A DNA stretch of 64,000 nt, taken from contig JAQWTV010000085.1 in assembly GCA_029242545.1 (NCBI GenBank), forward strand, positions 1-64,000, given 5' to 3'. How positions within the stretch are numbered: the first letter of the stretch is position 1; the number at the start of each line of letters is the position of its first letter. The position numbers and the translations under genes were made by a program. Shown here one piece after another: positions 17,777 through 26,088 of the stretch. The DNA is from Roseibacillus sp. (lineage in GTDB: Bacteria > Verrucomicrobiota > Verrucomicrobiia > Verrucomicrobiales > Akkermansiaceae). The notes below the pieces were generated by a model. It ran no database searches. It saw only the letters and a program-made list of their open reading frames with translations, and had not been told where the DNA came from.

Positions 17777-18937
17777 ATGCCAGGTCTCGTCATAAAACCC
17801 CGTTCCCGCATCTTTCATGGCCACGACTGGGTCTACGCCTCCGAAATCAAGAAATCCTTCGGGAATCCGCAGCCCGGAGAGGTGATTTCGCTCAAGGACT
17901 TCAAAGACAAGCCCCTTGGAAGTGCGATCTATAACCCAAAATCTCAGATCGTGGCCCGCCGTTTTTCGCGGCGAAAACAGGAACTCGATAAGGATTTCTT
18001 CCTTCGGCGACTACAACTCGCGTTTTCTCTGCGAGACAGGCTGCCGGTAGACTCCTCCCTCTGCCGCCTGGCATGGAGCGAGTCCGATGGCCTGCCCGGG
18101 CTGATTATAGACCGCTACGATCGCCACCTGGTCATCCAGACGCTCACTCTCGCGATGGATCAGCGGATTAATCTCATCGTCGAGGCCGCACAGCAGCTTC
18201 TTTCTCCGGAATCCATTGTAGTCCGTAATGACTCCCCGATGCGGAAGGCTGAGGGTCTCGAGCCATCTAATTTTATCGCCGCGGGTAAAGATCCGGATCC
18301 GGTCACTCTCGAGCACGGAAATCTGAAGTTCCAATCCACCCTGCTCAGCGGACAGAAAACCGGACTCTACCTGGATCAGATCGATACCTACCAAAAAGTC
18401 TCGGCACTAGCAGAAGGCAAACGAGTCCTCGACTGCTTTAGCAACCAAGGCGGCTTTGGACTCGCTTGTGCCCGCGCTGGAGCTGCTGATGTCACCTGTG
18501 TCGACATCTCAGGCGAAGCTGTTTCCGCCGTCACCCACAACGCAGAACTCAACAACCTGGAAATTCGCGCGATTGAGGCGAATGCCTTCGACTATCTGAA
18601 GGCCTGTGATGAAACCTTTGACCTTATCATTCTTGACCCTCCTTCCTTCACCCGTAGCAAGAAGGCTCTCAACGATGCGATGCGGGGATACAAGGAGATT
18701 CACCTTAGGGCTCTCAAACTACTCAATCACGATGGCTACCTCGCTACTTTCTCCTGCTCCCACCATGTCACTCGAGAGTTGTTCCTCAATAACGTGCGTG
18801 ACGCCGCGGTAGACGCCCGCAAAACATTACGATTGGTCGAGTCCTACAGCCAGCGTTCTGACCATCCCGTCCTTCCCACCATACCAGAAACCGAGTATCT
18901 CAAGGGATTCTGCTTTCAGCTTCTGCCGGGAAGATGA
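17777..18937 (+). CDS. Class I rRNA methyltransferase, RlmI-like (PUA + SAM domains)
   Basis: A 386-residue enzyme. The N-terminal PUA-like domain (about 1-75) starts 'LVIKPRSRIFHGHDWVYASEI'. Next come a central RlmI-type domain ('GLPGLIIDRYDRHLVIQ', about 113-130) and a Rossmann methyltransferase (about 205-386). Motifs include 'RVLDCFSNQGGFGLACARAGA' for SAM binding, 'DLIILDPPSFTRSK' and the catalytic-Cys context 'TFSCSHHV'. The closest well-studied relative is 23S rRNA m5C1962 methyltransferase RlmI; equivalence of target is inferred. The next gene starts in its stop codon (ATGA overlap). Confidence 0.92.
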   Translation: MPGLVIKPRSRIFHGHDWVYASEIKKSFGNPQPGEVISLKDFKDKPLGSAIYNPKSQIVARRFSRRKQELDKDFFLRRLQLAFSLRDRLPVDSSLCRLAWSESDGLPGLIIDRYDRHLVIQTLTLAMDQRINLIVEAAQQLLSPESIVVRNDSPMRKAEGLEPSNFIAAGKDPDPVTLEHGNLKFQSTLLSGQKTGLYLDQIDTYQKVSALAEGKRVLDCFSNQGGFGLACARAGAADVTCVDISGEAVSAVTHNAELNNLEIRAIEANAFDYLKACDETFDLIILDPPSFTRSKKALNDAMRGYKEIHLRALKLLNHDGYLATFSCSHHVTRELFLNNVRDAAVDARKTLRLVESYSQRSDHPVLPTIPETEYLKGFCFQLLPGR

Positions 18938-19419
18938 GAGCCAGACTCATCATTCTCGGCTTTGTGATTCTTGCGGTTACCGGAACTTTCTTTCTGCTAT
19001 GGAGATCGACTCCCGAGCAAATCGTCAAAAGGCAGGCTCACCGCCTTCTGGACTGCTTGGAGAAAGGCGCCCTGAGCAGCAACACCACCACCAATAAAGT
19101 GGAACTCCTGGGGGAGCTCCTGGCCCACTCCTTTACCGTTCAAGCTCCCTATCCAGTAGATTCCGGCACCTTCGATCGGACTCAGGCAGGGCGCTCCCTG
19201 AAAGATTTTCATGACAGCGTGATGTCCTGCGCGATCCGTAGGGATAACGCCCTGATTAAAATTGAGGCGGAAAACATCGGAAGCTACGAAACGGTCCTAT
19301 CCGTCGAAATCAGCCTAGGCCCCCGGCGCCAGCATCATTTTAAATACAATTGCCTTATTGAGTTTATCAGGAGCGGAGATGACTGGATTGCTCGGGAAAT
19401 CATCCTGAATCCCATATAA
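18934..19419 (+). CDS. Membrane-anchored protein, possible NTF2-like fold
   Basis: A 161-residue protein. One N-terminal hydrophobic helix (LIILGFVILAVTGTFFLLW, about 5-23) is followed by an extracytoplasmic domain of about 130 residues. Its pattern ('PEQIVKRQAHRLLDCLEKG', a run of beta strands, then 'DDWIAREIILNP') recalls NTF2-like domains, but no motif proves it. It overlaps the methyltransferase stop by 4 bp. Function unknown. Confidence 0.75.
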   Translation: MRARLIILGFVILAVTGTFFLLWRSTPEQIVKRQAHRLLDCLEKGALSSNTTTNKVELLGELLAHSFTVQAPYPVDSGTFDRTQAGRSLKDFHDSVMSCAIRRDNALIKIEAENIGSYETVLSVEISLGPRRQHHFKYNCLIEFIRSGDDWIAREIILNPI

Positions 19420-19559
19420 ACCCACTCCGTCACCCTCAGAAAAGAGCCTCCAGAAGCCTCATATAGAGATTTTAGCCTGCCGATCGCCCTTTCCCACCAA
19501 AATTCCTTGGCAAACCGGAGGAATTCCTCCAAGTTCCGCCGCCCCACGCCAAACAGGAC

Positions 19560-19820
19560 ATGGTAGCTCTCAGACTTACACGCAAAGGCACCAAGGATAA
19601 GCCCTACTACAAGATTGTGGCCGTTGATAGCCGCAAGCGCCGGGACGCTCGCTACATCGAGCAAATCGGAACCTATGACCCCCTCTTGCCGGGAGCCAAC
19701 TACACTCTCGATCTGGAGAAGGCCGATGGCTGGATTAGCAAAGGAGCCCAGCCCTCAGAAACCGTGGCCAGTATCATCAAGAAGGCGCGGAAGGTAAGCG
19801 ATGCAGCCAGCGAGGTGTAA
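19560..19820 (+). CDS. rpsP: 30S ribosomal protein S16
   Basis: An 86-residue S16. The conserved start is [29 protein letters not shown], with '[10 protein letters not shown]' and '[15 protein letters not shown]'. An AGGA lies just upstream of the ATG. The usual downstream partners rimM, trmD and rplS are absent; instead a pseudopilin gene converges on it. Confidence 0.96.
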   Translation: MVALRLTRKGTKDKPYYKIVAVDSRKRRDARYIEQIGTYDPLLPGANYTLDLEKADGWISKGAQPSETVASIIKKARKVSDAASEV

Positions 19821-19906
19821 ATCACCCTGCTAAGACCATCCGCCGAGGTCGGCTGTATCGCCAGCCCTGCACTAGCGGACGATCATGCCCGGAGAGGTGC
19901 CATGGA

Positions 19907-20653
19907 TTACCAGAACAAGGTAAGCCCAGGACTACTGAACCGCCTCCGCACTTGGACCCCTTGGTGCCACTCTACGTGGCCATCCATGAACCCAAGGTGG
20001 ACACCCTTGAATTTCTCATCTTCTTCGAAATTACCGAGACGCTTGCTGTTCCACACAACTGCCAGATCAACCCAGAGGATAGGGTAGGCTACCTTCTGAC
20101 CGATCCGGGAAGGGGTGAACCGGTAGGATTCATCATCCTCATTGTAAACGTCATCGCGAATGCGAGCCCACTCTGCAGGCTCCGGCGGTATGAACTCACC
20201 ATTCTCAGTCCAGACCGGATCATCAATCACACAAGCATAAGAAAAAAGAGAGGAAGAGCCCTCGTCCACTCCGCCATAGTTCCACAAGTCCACGTTATTT
20301 TGACTCCGGTCCTTGCCGTCGGTCGTCCAGCTCTTGTTTGCCGCATTGTAGGCCAAATCACGGGTGATCCCATTGTCTTCTCTCCACTCCCAGCTGAACC
20401 AGAAGGGCAGCCCTCCGGTATCGGTTGTAAAGTGAGCCCTAGGGAAGACCCCGTTGTTATCACCAGCTCCCGCGAGGGAAATCGCACTCAGCTGCTTGAT
20501 GTCAGATATCGATCCTGCTTTGTGGGCAGCGGTAGTAATCTTGCCAACTCCAACGAAAGTGAGAGCCCCAAGCGTCAGCATGATGGCTACGACGACCAAG
20601 ACTTCAATCAGGGTAAATCCTCCTTTTGCTCGCACGGGGTTTTTCGCGTTCAT
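19907..20653 (-). CDS. Type II/IV pseudopilin-like protein
   Basis: A 248-residue protein with a class III prepilin signal (KGGFTLIEVLVVVAIMLTLGAL): the peptidase cuts before the Phe, and Glu at +5 is present. The C-terminal passenger ends with HLGFMDGHVEWHQG, the motif typical of the expanded Verrucomicrobia and Planctomycetes pseudopilin families. No secretion, assembly or peptidase genes are nearby, so it must use machinery encoded elsewhere. Confidence 0.88.
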   Translation of the reverse strand: MNAKNPVRAKGGFTLIEVLVVVAIMLTLGALTFVGVGKITTAAHKAGSISDIKQLSAISLAGAGDNNGVFPRAHFTTDTGGLPFWFSWEWREDNGITRDLAYNAANKSWTTDGKDRSQNNVDLWNYGGVDEGSSSLFSYACVIDDPVWTENGEFIPPEPAEWARIRDDVYNEDDESYRFTPSRIGQKVAYPILWVDLAVVWNSKRLGNFEEDEKFKGVHLGFMDGHVEWHQGVQVRRRFSSPGLTLFW

Positions 20654-20725
20654 GGGGTGGCCGTATGAGGCACCGTCGATCCCTCGTTGTCAAACTCTAG
20701 AACGTCACGACCGACATCCTGTAAA

Positions 20726-20784
20726 ATGAGACGGGCGGATAGTCACCCAGGGCCACATTGAGAATTACCCTGTTCCGTCTCAAT
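20726..20784. promoter_or_regulatory. Alternative inverted repeats between the pseudopilin and PPIase genes
   Basis: TCTCAAT at 20778-20784 pairs with ATTGAGA at 20757-20763 (loop 14). The overlapping CCGTCTCA at 20775-20782 pairs with TGAGACGG at 20727-20734. The two stems share an arm and exclude each other. There is no U-run. The region is the divergent interval of two genes, so it could act in either leader or as paired protein sites; the role is unproven. Confidence 0.35.
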
Positions 20785-20901
20785 ATTGGCACCTTTTGTC
20801 GATAAACTCCTTCCTCGGCTGGGGCCCGGGCTATCTACACGAGCCATTCACAAACGCGGATTTGTTTACAAGTGCACCCCGGCACGCTAAACGACTCGGG
20901 C

Positions 20902-21729
20902 ATGAAATTACGCGGCATCACCTCCTCCATCGTACTCGCCCTCGCTCTTGTCAGCTGTAAGCAGGAAGAAAACGCAGGCTCTCCGCAAGACTCCTCAGCA
21001 TCCTCGGCACAGAACACCCCTGCTCAGGAAACTCCTACTGAGGAAACTCCTGCTCCCGAACCTGCCCCCTCGGCAACCGAAACCGAAAAAGAATCACCCG
21101 TTTCCCCGGCTACCCCTTCACCCGAAAGTCCTGAAGGAAATGCTACCGGGGACAAGCCAGAAGGACCACGCGTTACATTCGAAACCTCCGAAGGATCCTT
21201 CGTCCTTGAACTCGACCCTGTCAATGCCCCGATCAGCACCAAAAACTTTCTCAGCTACGTCAATGATGGATTCTACGACGGCACCATCTTTCACCGGGTT
21301 ATCGATGGATTCATGATTCAAGGAGGAGGCTTTGAACTCATCGATGGGAAAGGGTCACAGAAAGAGACCAAAGCGCCAATTAAGAACGAGGCCAAGAACG
21401 GCCTTCAAAATAAACGCGGTACAATTTCAATGGCTCGGACCAGTGATCCGGACAGTGCTACCTCCCAGTTTTTCATTAACGTAGTGGACAACCCCGGTCT
21501 CGACCCGAAAAGCCCAGACAACCCCCAGGGGTTTAGCCCCGATGGCTACGCCGTATTCGGCATGATCGTTGAGGGAATGGAAACCATTGACAAGATCAAG
21601 CAAAGCGAGACCGGCGTTAAGCGCATGATGGTAAAATCTCCCAGTGGCGATCTTATCGAAAATTCAATGTCTGATGCGCCTCTCCGCGATGCAGTCATTA
21701 AGAAAGCGTCCGTCACTCAATCCCAGTAA
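20902..21729 (+). CDS. Cyclophilin-type peptidyl-prolyl isomerase lipoprotein
   Basis: A 275-residue protein with a lipoprotein signal ([12 protein letters not shown], lipobox VSC about residue 18) and a Pro/Glu/Thr-rich linker of about 75 residues. The cyclophilin domain (about 98-270) follows, with '[20 protein letters not shown]', '[20 protein letters not shown]' and '[10 protein letters not shown]'. It catalyses cis-trans isomerisation of prolyl bonds in exported proteins at the membrane surface. ATG 20902 is chosen because the frame from 20872 only adds unconserved residues before the signal peptide. It is 27 bp upstream of plsY. Confidence 0.92.
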   Translation: MKLRGITSSIVLALALVSCKQEENAGSPQDSSASSAQNTPAQETPTEETPAPEPAPSATETEKESPVSPATPSPESPEGNATGDKPEGPRVTFETSEGSFVLELDPVNAPISTKNFLSYVNDGFYDGTIFHRVIDGFMIQGGGFELIDGKGSQKETKAPIKNEAKNGLQNKRGTISMARTSDPDSATSQFFINVVDNPGLDPKSPDNPQGFSPDGYAVFGMIVEGMETIDKIKQSETGVKRMMVKSPSGDLIENSMSDAPLRDAVIKKASVTQSQ

Positions 21730-21756
21730 AGCCACTGGCAACACAACTCCTATCCC

Positions 21757-22530
21757 ATGCCGTGGCTTATTCCAATCATAGCCTATCTCGTTGGATCCAT
21801 CCCCTTCGGGGTCCTCATCGCGAGGTCCAAGGGGATTGATATCCGCCAACATGGATCCGGGAATGTGGGTGCCACCAACGTCTTTCGAGTCGTCGGCAAG
21901 GGGTTCGGCATCTCCTGTCTACTGCTGGACTTCCTGAAAGGATTCCTACCTGTCCTTGTTGCAACTAATCTCTTTAGGGTGGCAGGAACAGCTCCGGCCT
22001 TGCCCATTTCCTTCCTTTCGAATCCAACTGAACCGTTTTCAGCAGATCAGCAACTGTATGTTCACTCCCTCCAGGTTATCACCGCACTTGCCGCAATTAT
22101 AGGGCACAACTACTCCCTCTTTCTCAGGGGAGGAGGAGGAAAAGGCATTGCTACCTCAGCAGGAGTCCTCGTTGCCCTTCTCCCTGCGGTCTTTCTTGGT
22201 TCGTTCCTGGTGTTTGCTGCGGCCTTCTATTTCACCCGCTACGTCAGCCTGGGCAGTATTATGGGAGTAATCAGTATTCCTGTTTTCACTCACCTCGCTG
22301 ATCGATTGCGCCATCTTGAAGGAGGCCGATCCCAGCCCACCTACTGGGAGTCTGGGTCATGGAATAAACCCTTGCTGGTTTTCACCATCGTCGCTGCTCT
22401 ACTCGCGATCTGGCGCCATCGCTCCAACATTCAGCGGATTCTCGCGGGCACTGAAGACCGTCTGGAAAGCCGGGGATCTAATAAGATCGTGACGAAAAAG
22501 GAACCGATGGAAATCCCCGATGAACGATAA
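21757..22530 (+). CDS. plsY: Acyl-phosphate:glycerol-3-phosphate acyltransferase
   Basis: A polytopic membrane enzyme (257 aa) making lysophosphatidate from acyl-phosphate and glycerol-3-phosphate. Motifs are IPFGVLIARSKGIDIR (about 15-30), GSGNVGATNVFRVVGKG (about 33-50), and GHNYSLFLRGGGGKGIATSAG (about 120-140), the PlsY glycine-rich GGKG motif. Length is slightly above the usual 200-220, with a longer loop at about 75-110 and a polar tail. It overlaps gpsA by 11 bp, so the supplier of its glycerol-3-phosphate substrate is co-translated. Confidence 0.95.
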   Translation: MPWLIPIIAYLVGSIPFGVLIARSKGIDIRQHGSGNVGATNVFRVVGKGFGISCLLLDFLKGFLPVLVATNLFRVAGTAPALPISFLSNPTEPFSADQQLYVHSLQVITALAAIIGHNYSLFLRGGGGKGIATSAGVLVALLPAVFLGSFLVFAAAFYFTRYVSLGSIMGVISIPVFTHLADRLRHLEGGRSQPTYWESGSWNKPLLVFTIVAALLAIWRHRSNIQRILAGTEDRLESRGSNKIVTKKEPMEIPDER

Positions 22531-23542
22531 TCATTTTCCACCTGCTCCACGGACTGCCGTGGTGGGCTGCGGATCGTGGGGCACTGCACTCGCCACTCTC
22601 CTCTACCCAGCTTCCTCGCAAATCACCCTGATCGGCCGCAACAAGGATGTTATCGAGGACATTAACACGAGGCATCGTAATGAGCGCTACCTGCCTGGGG
22701 AACTACTCGACCCAGGCATCAAGGCCAGTAGCGATCTAGATGTCACAAGAGACGCCGATCTCATCCTTCTTGTTCTGCCCAGCGCGGCCATCCGCTCCAC
22801 CGCCGAACAACTGGCATCTCTTCAAATAGGCCCAGAAGTGATCCTGACCTCCTGCTCAAAGGGAATTGAGCGCGGAACAGGGAAACGCATGTCCGAGGTG
22901 ATCTCCGAAATCCTTCCCGATCAGCCGCTTGCTGCTCTCTCCGGGCCGAACCATGCCGAGGAAGTTTGCAAGGGCCTTGCCACCATGACTGTCATTGGAT
23001 CGGCGAACTCCAATGTGAGTGGCTATCTTCAGGGACTCCTTACCTCGCCCAGCTTTCGCTGCTACACCTCGGATGACCTCACCGGACTCGAATGGGGTGG
23101 CGCCATGAAGAACATCTTTGCTATTGCCTCCGGAATCGCCACCGGCCTTGGACTCGGTGATAATGCCACGGCTGGTCTCGTCACCCGTGGGCTCGCTGAA
23201 ATGATCCGACTCGGCACGACTCTAGGGGGGAAACCTGATACCTTCACCGGGCTCTCAGGCGTCGGGGACTTGATCGCTACCTGTTACTCACACCATTCGC
23301 GGAACTTCCGCGCAGGAATTTCAATCGGAAAGGGCAACACCGTGGAAGCGACCCTCAAGGAGGCGGGCATGGTCGTGGAAGGGATTCCGAACTGCCAATC
23401 AATCTATGAAGTCGCCAAACGCAGCAAAGTGCGCACGCCCCTGATCGACTCCATCTACAGTGTTCTTTACGAGAACCAGCCTGCCGCGGAAGCCTTGCGG
23501 GAGTTACTTACGCGAGCTCCTCGTCCCGAATTGGAATCCTGA
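22520..23542 (+). CDS. gpsA: NAD(P)H-dependent glycerol-3-phosphate dehydrogenase
   Basis: A 340-residue cytosolic enzyme reducing dihydroxyacetone phosphate to sn-glycerol-3-phosphate. The Rossmann motif is VVGCGSWGTALATLL (about 13-27). Others are 'LSGPNHAEEVCKGLATM', 'EWGGAMKNIFAIASGIATGLGLGDNA' with the catalytic Lys, and 'TGLSGVGDLIATCYS'. A GGAAA element within plsY precedes the ATG. It forms the plsY-gpsA phospholipid-precursor pair. Confidence 0.96.
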   Translation: MNDNHFPPAPRTAVVGCGSWGTALATLLYPASSQITLIGRNKDVIEDINTRHRNERYLPGELLDPGIKASSDLDVTRDADLILLVLPSAAIRSTAEQLASLQIGPEVILTSCSKGIERGTGKRMSEVISEILPDQPLAALSGPNHAEEVCKGLATMTVIGSANSNVSGYLQGLLTSPSFRCYTSDDLTGLEWGGAMKNIFAIASGIATGLGLGDNATAGLVTRGLAEMIRLGTTLGGKPDTFTGLSGVGDLIATCYSHHSRNFRAGISIGKGNTVEATLKEAGMVVEGIPNCQSIYEVAKRSKVRTPLIDSIYSVLYENQPAAEALRELLTRAPRPELES

Positions 23543-23673
23543 TCTTGCCTCCCCGTGGCTCTCCCTGCTGCGCCTGAGAAAACTCCCTCTCCTCTCCCAT
23601 TCGGCTTCCTCCAAAAAAGCTCCGCAGAAGGCCCTCGCTTTAAGGTTTTTACCCGTCTATACCTGATGTTCCA

Positions 23674-25026
23674 GTGAGCGAGGAGCATTCGAGAGATACC
23701 CAATGGCGAAAACTCGCCAGCAAGGTGTCCAGCAAGATCAACCTTGCCTGGTGGCTGGACAAACTGTCTACCCCCCTCCTCATCACAGCACTTGCTGGCT
23801 CTTGTCTTATTCTGATCGCACGACGAGAACTCTCCAACTTTTCATGGTTTTATGCCTCGATCATAGGGCTAATTGTCTTCCTAACTATCGGCATCCTGAG
23901 CTGGTGGCGCGCAAGGCGCAATTTTGAATCGCCGGATCATGCCTTGGTGCGGATCGAGGCCAGTATGAAACTGCGCAATAAGCTTAGCGCTGCTAAGCAC
24001 GGCCTGACCCCTTGGCCAGATCTTCCAGAGGCAATTCAGGACGGAACCCGGTGGCGTTGGTCCCGCCTCCTTTCTCCCCCGCTAGCGGCACTCATCCTCC
24101 TCGGAGCCAGTATCCTGCTCCCCGTCTCGGCCAGAAGCGACGCTGGAGAACTGCCTATGGATGAGCCCCAGGCGTGGAAAGACCTCGAAACTGACATCGA
24201 ATCCCTCGCCGAGGAACAAACCGTTGAGAAGGATTACCTTGATGAGCTTGAAGAAAGAATCGACCAGCTCAGAAACCAGAATCAGGACCAATGGTACAGC
24301 CACTCCAGCATTGAGGCCACCGATGCCCTTAGTGAAATGCATCAGGGCGAGCTCGATAAGCTGGAGCGCAACCTGCGGAGGGCCGAACAGGCCCTCGAAA
24401 ACCTGCAGGAGAATTCTGGCGAAATGAGTGAAACAACCCGAGAGCGAATGCTGGATGTCTTTAATGAAGCCATGCAAGGGCTCGAACAGGGGAAGATGAA
24501 ACCCGACAGCCAGCTCCTCGAGAAACTCAGAGAGCTGGACCCTGAGAATCTCGGTCAATTGGACCCGCAACAACTCGAACAACTTCGCGAGAGCATGAAG
24601 CAGGCTGCCGAAAATTGCGCTCAGTGTCAGGGTGGAAGCGCCAAGCACCCCTCGCAAGGTGGAGACGCTGGTCAGGATTGGCTGGATGAGCTTCTCAACG
24701 AGGGATCAGCCGATCAGCAATCGCAAGGGAGCGAGGGGGGAAAAGGAGGCCCTAGCCGTGGACCTGGTTCAGCCCCCGGCGTCCTCGGTCAAGTCACTCC
24801 TGACGTGAATTCCGGCAACTTGGAGGGATTAAAATCAGAGGATCTGTCCAAGTCCCTTCCCGGAGACCTTCTCGAACTGAAGGATAGTGAGCACGATGTC
24901 GACAAGGCAAAGATCGGCCTCCGTGCGGGTGGACAAGTCGATAGTGAGTCGGAGGGTGGCTCCCGGGTCTGGAAGGAGTCTCTCCTTCCCTCTGAAAAAA
25001 GCGCTCTTAAGGACTTCTTTAAATAG
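23674..25026 (+). CDS. Membrane protein with long coiled coil, first gene of the MoxR/VWA/ABC cluster
   Basis: A 450-residue protein with no recognised family. Two N-terminal helices (about 34-50 and 59-77) and a third (SPPLAALILLGASILLPV, about 133-151) are followed by a strongly charged coiled coil (about 165-310; 'LDELEERIDQLRNQNQ', 'LDKLERNLRRAEQALENLQE'). The C-terminus is Gly/Ser/Asp-rich. Position and layout recall the coiled-coil membrane proteins often placed before MoxR in Planctomycetes and Verrucomicrobia clusters. The start is GTG; an in-frame ATG is not available nearby. It is 34 bp before the MoxR gene. Confidence 0.85.
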   Translation: MSEEHSRDTQWRKLASKVSSKINLAWWLDKLSTPLLITALAGSCLILIARRELSNFSWFYASIIGLIVFLTIGILSWWRARRNFESPDHALVRIEASMKLRNKLSAAKHGLTPWPDLPEAIQDGTRWRWSRLLSPPLAALILLGASILLPVSARSDAGELPMDEPQAWKDLETDIESLAEEQTVEKDYLDELEERIDQLRNQNQDQWYSHSSIEATDALSEMHQGELDKLERNLRRAEQALENLQENSGEMSETTRERMLDVFNEAMQGLEQGKMKPDSQLLEKLRELDPENLGQLDPQQLEQLRESMKQAAENCAQCQGGSAKHPSQGGDAGQDWLDELLNEGSADQQSQGSEGGKGGPSRGPGSAPGVLGQVTPDVNSGNLEGLKSEDLSKSLPGDLLELKDSEHDVDKAKIGLRAGGQVDSESEGGSRVWKESLLPSEKSALKDFFK

Positions 25027-25059
25027 CACACCCTCTCAACACATTTTCCCCTGAACGCC

Positions 25060-26076
25060 ATGGAGCACGCCTCGGAAACCGAAGTCACCGACGCCGGCAA
25101 GCACGTCCGGTCCCTCTCCCACGCCCTGCAGCAGGTCCTTTTCGGACAAGAAGAGCTGATTCAGCTGGTCCTTGCGGGCATTCTCGCCCGTGGCCATATT
25201 CTTCTGGAGGGTCTCCCCGGGCTCGGCAAGACCGAGCTCGTAAAGGGGCTTTCCCGCATCCTGCAGATGGAGACTCGCCGGATTCAATTCACACCCGACC
25301 TCCTTCCCGGTGACATCACGGGGAACCCAGTACTGCAGGAAAAGGACGGCAAGCGACAGTTCGTCTTCCAGCCCGGACCTCTCTTTACCAATATCGTTCT
25401 GGCCGACGAGATCAACCGCGCATCCCCCAAGACCCAATCCGCTCTGCTTGAGGCCATGCAGGAACGACGAGTCACGGTTCTCGGAGAGACTCATCAGCTT
25501 CCCATGCCTTTTTTCGTTCTCGCCACCCAGAACCCAATCGAACTTGAGGGGACTTATCCGTTGCCTGAGGCCCAACTCGATCGCTTTCTCTTCAAGCTGG
25601 AGATCACGCGCAATGATGTCGATACGCTCGAACGAATCGTAAGTGACCGTGATCTGGGCTCTGAGCCGGAGGTAAATCCCATCATGGAAGCAAGCACCCT
25701 CAACGACGTTCTTGCTCTCGTGCGACGAATTTACCTGCCTGATGTTGTAGCCAATTACATCGCCCGCCTGGTAGACGCTACTCATCCTGGCCAGTCCGAG
25801 TCTGCAGGAAATATTAAGTTCGGAGCCAGTCCGCGTGCCGCGCTCTCTCTCGCTGCCGCCGCCCGGGCTCGGGCCCTGATGAATGAGCGTACCCACGCCA
25901 GCTTTGAAGACGTCAAGTTTGTGGCACCCTCGGTTCTCCGGCATCGCATCATCCTTGATTATAATGCGAGGGTGGAAGGACTCACCAGCAATGGGATCAT
26001 CTCTCTCCTCCTCGAGGAAATCCCCTTCCAGGCGGGTAAAAATCCGAGGACCCTGCAACAATCGGTCTCCAGCTGA
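25060..26076 (+). CDS. MoxR-family AAA+ ATPase
   Basis: A 338-residue MoxR ATPase, predicted to remodel or mature partner proteins carrying VWA or metal centres. Walker A is GLPGLGKT (51-58), Walker B is NIVLADEINR (111-120) and sensor 1 is FFVLATQNPIE (about 151-161). The arginine-finger region is 'LPEAQLDRFLFKLEI' and the lid domain covers about 210-338 ('GASPRAALSLAAAARARAL'). It sits in the same transcript as DUF58 and two VWA proteins, the classical MoxR partners. It acts in the cytoplasm. Confidence 0.96.
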   Translation: MEHASETEVTDAGKHVRSLSHALQQVLFGQEELIQLVLAGILARGHILLEGLPGLGKTELVKGLSRILQMETRRIQFTPDLLPGDITGNPVLQEKDGKRQFVFQPGPLFTNIVLADEINRASPKTQSALLEAMQERRVTVLGETHQLPMPFFVLATQNPIELEGTYPLPEAQLDRFLFKLEITRNDVDTLERIVSDRDLGSEPEVNPIMEASTLNDVLALVRRIYLPDVVANYIARLVDATHPGQSESAGNIKFGASPRAALSLAAAARARALMNERTHASFEDVKFVAPSVLRHRIILDYNARVEGLTSNGIISLLLEEIPFQAGKNPRTLQQSVSS

Positions 26077-26088
26077 ATTTGTGGTCGA

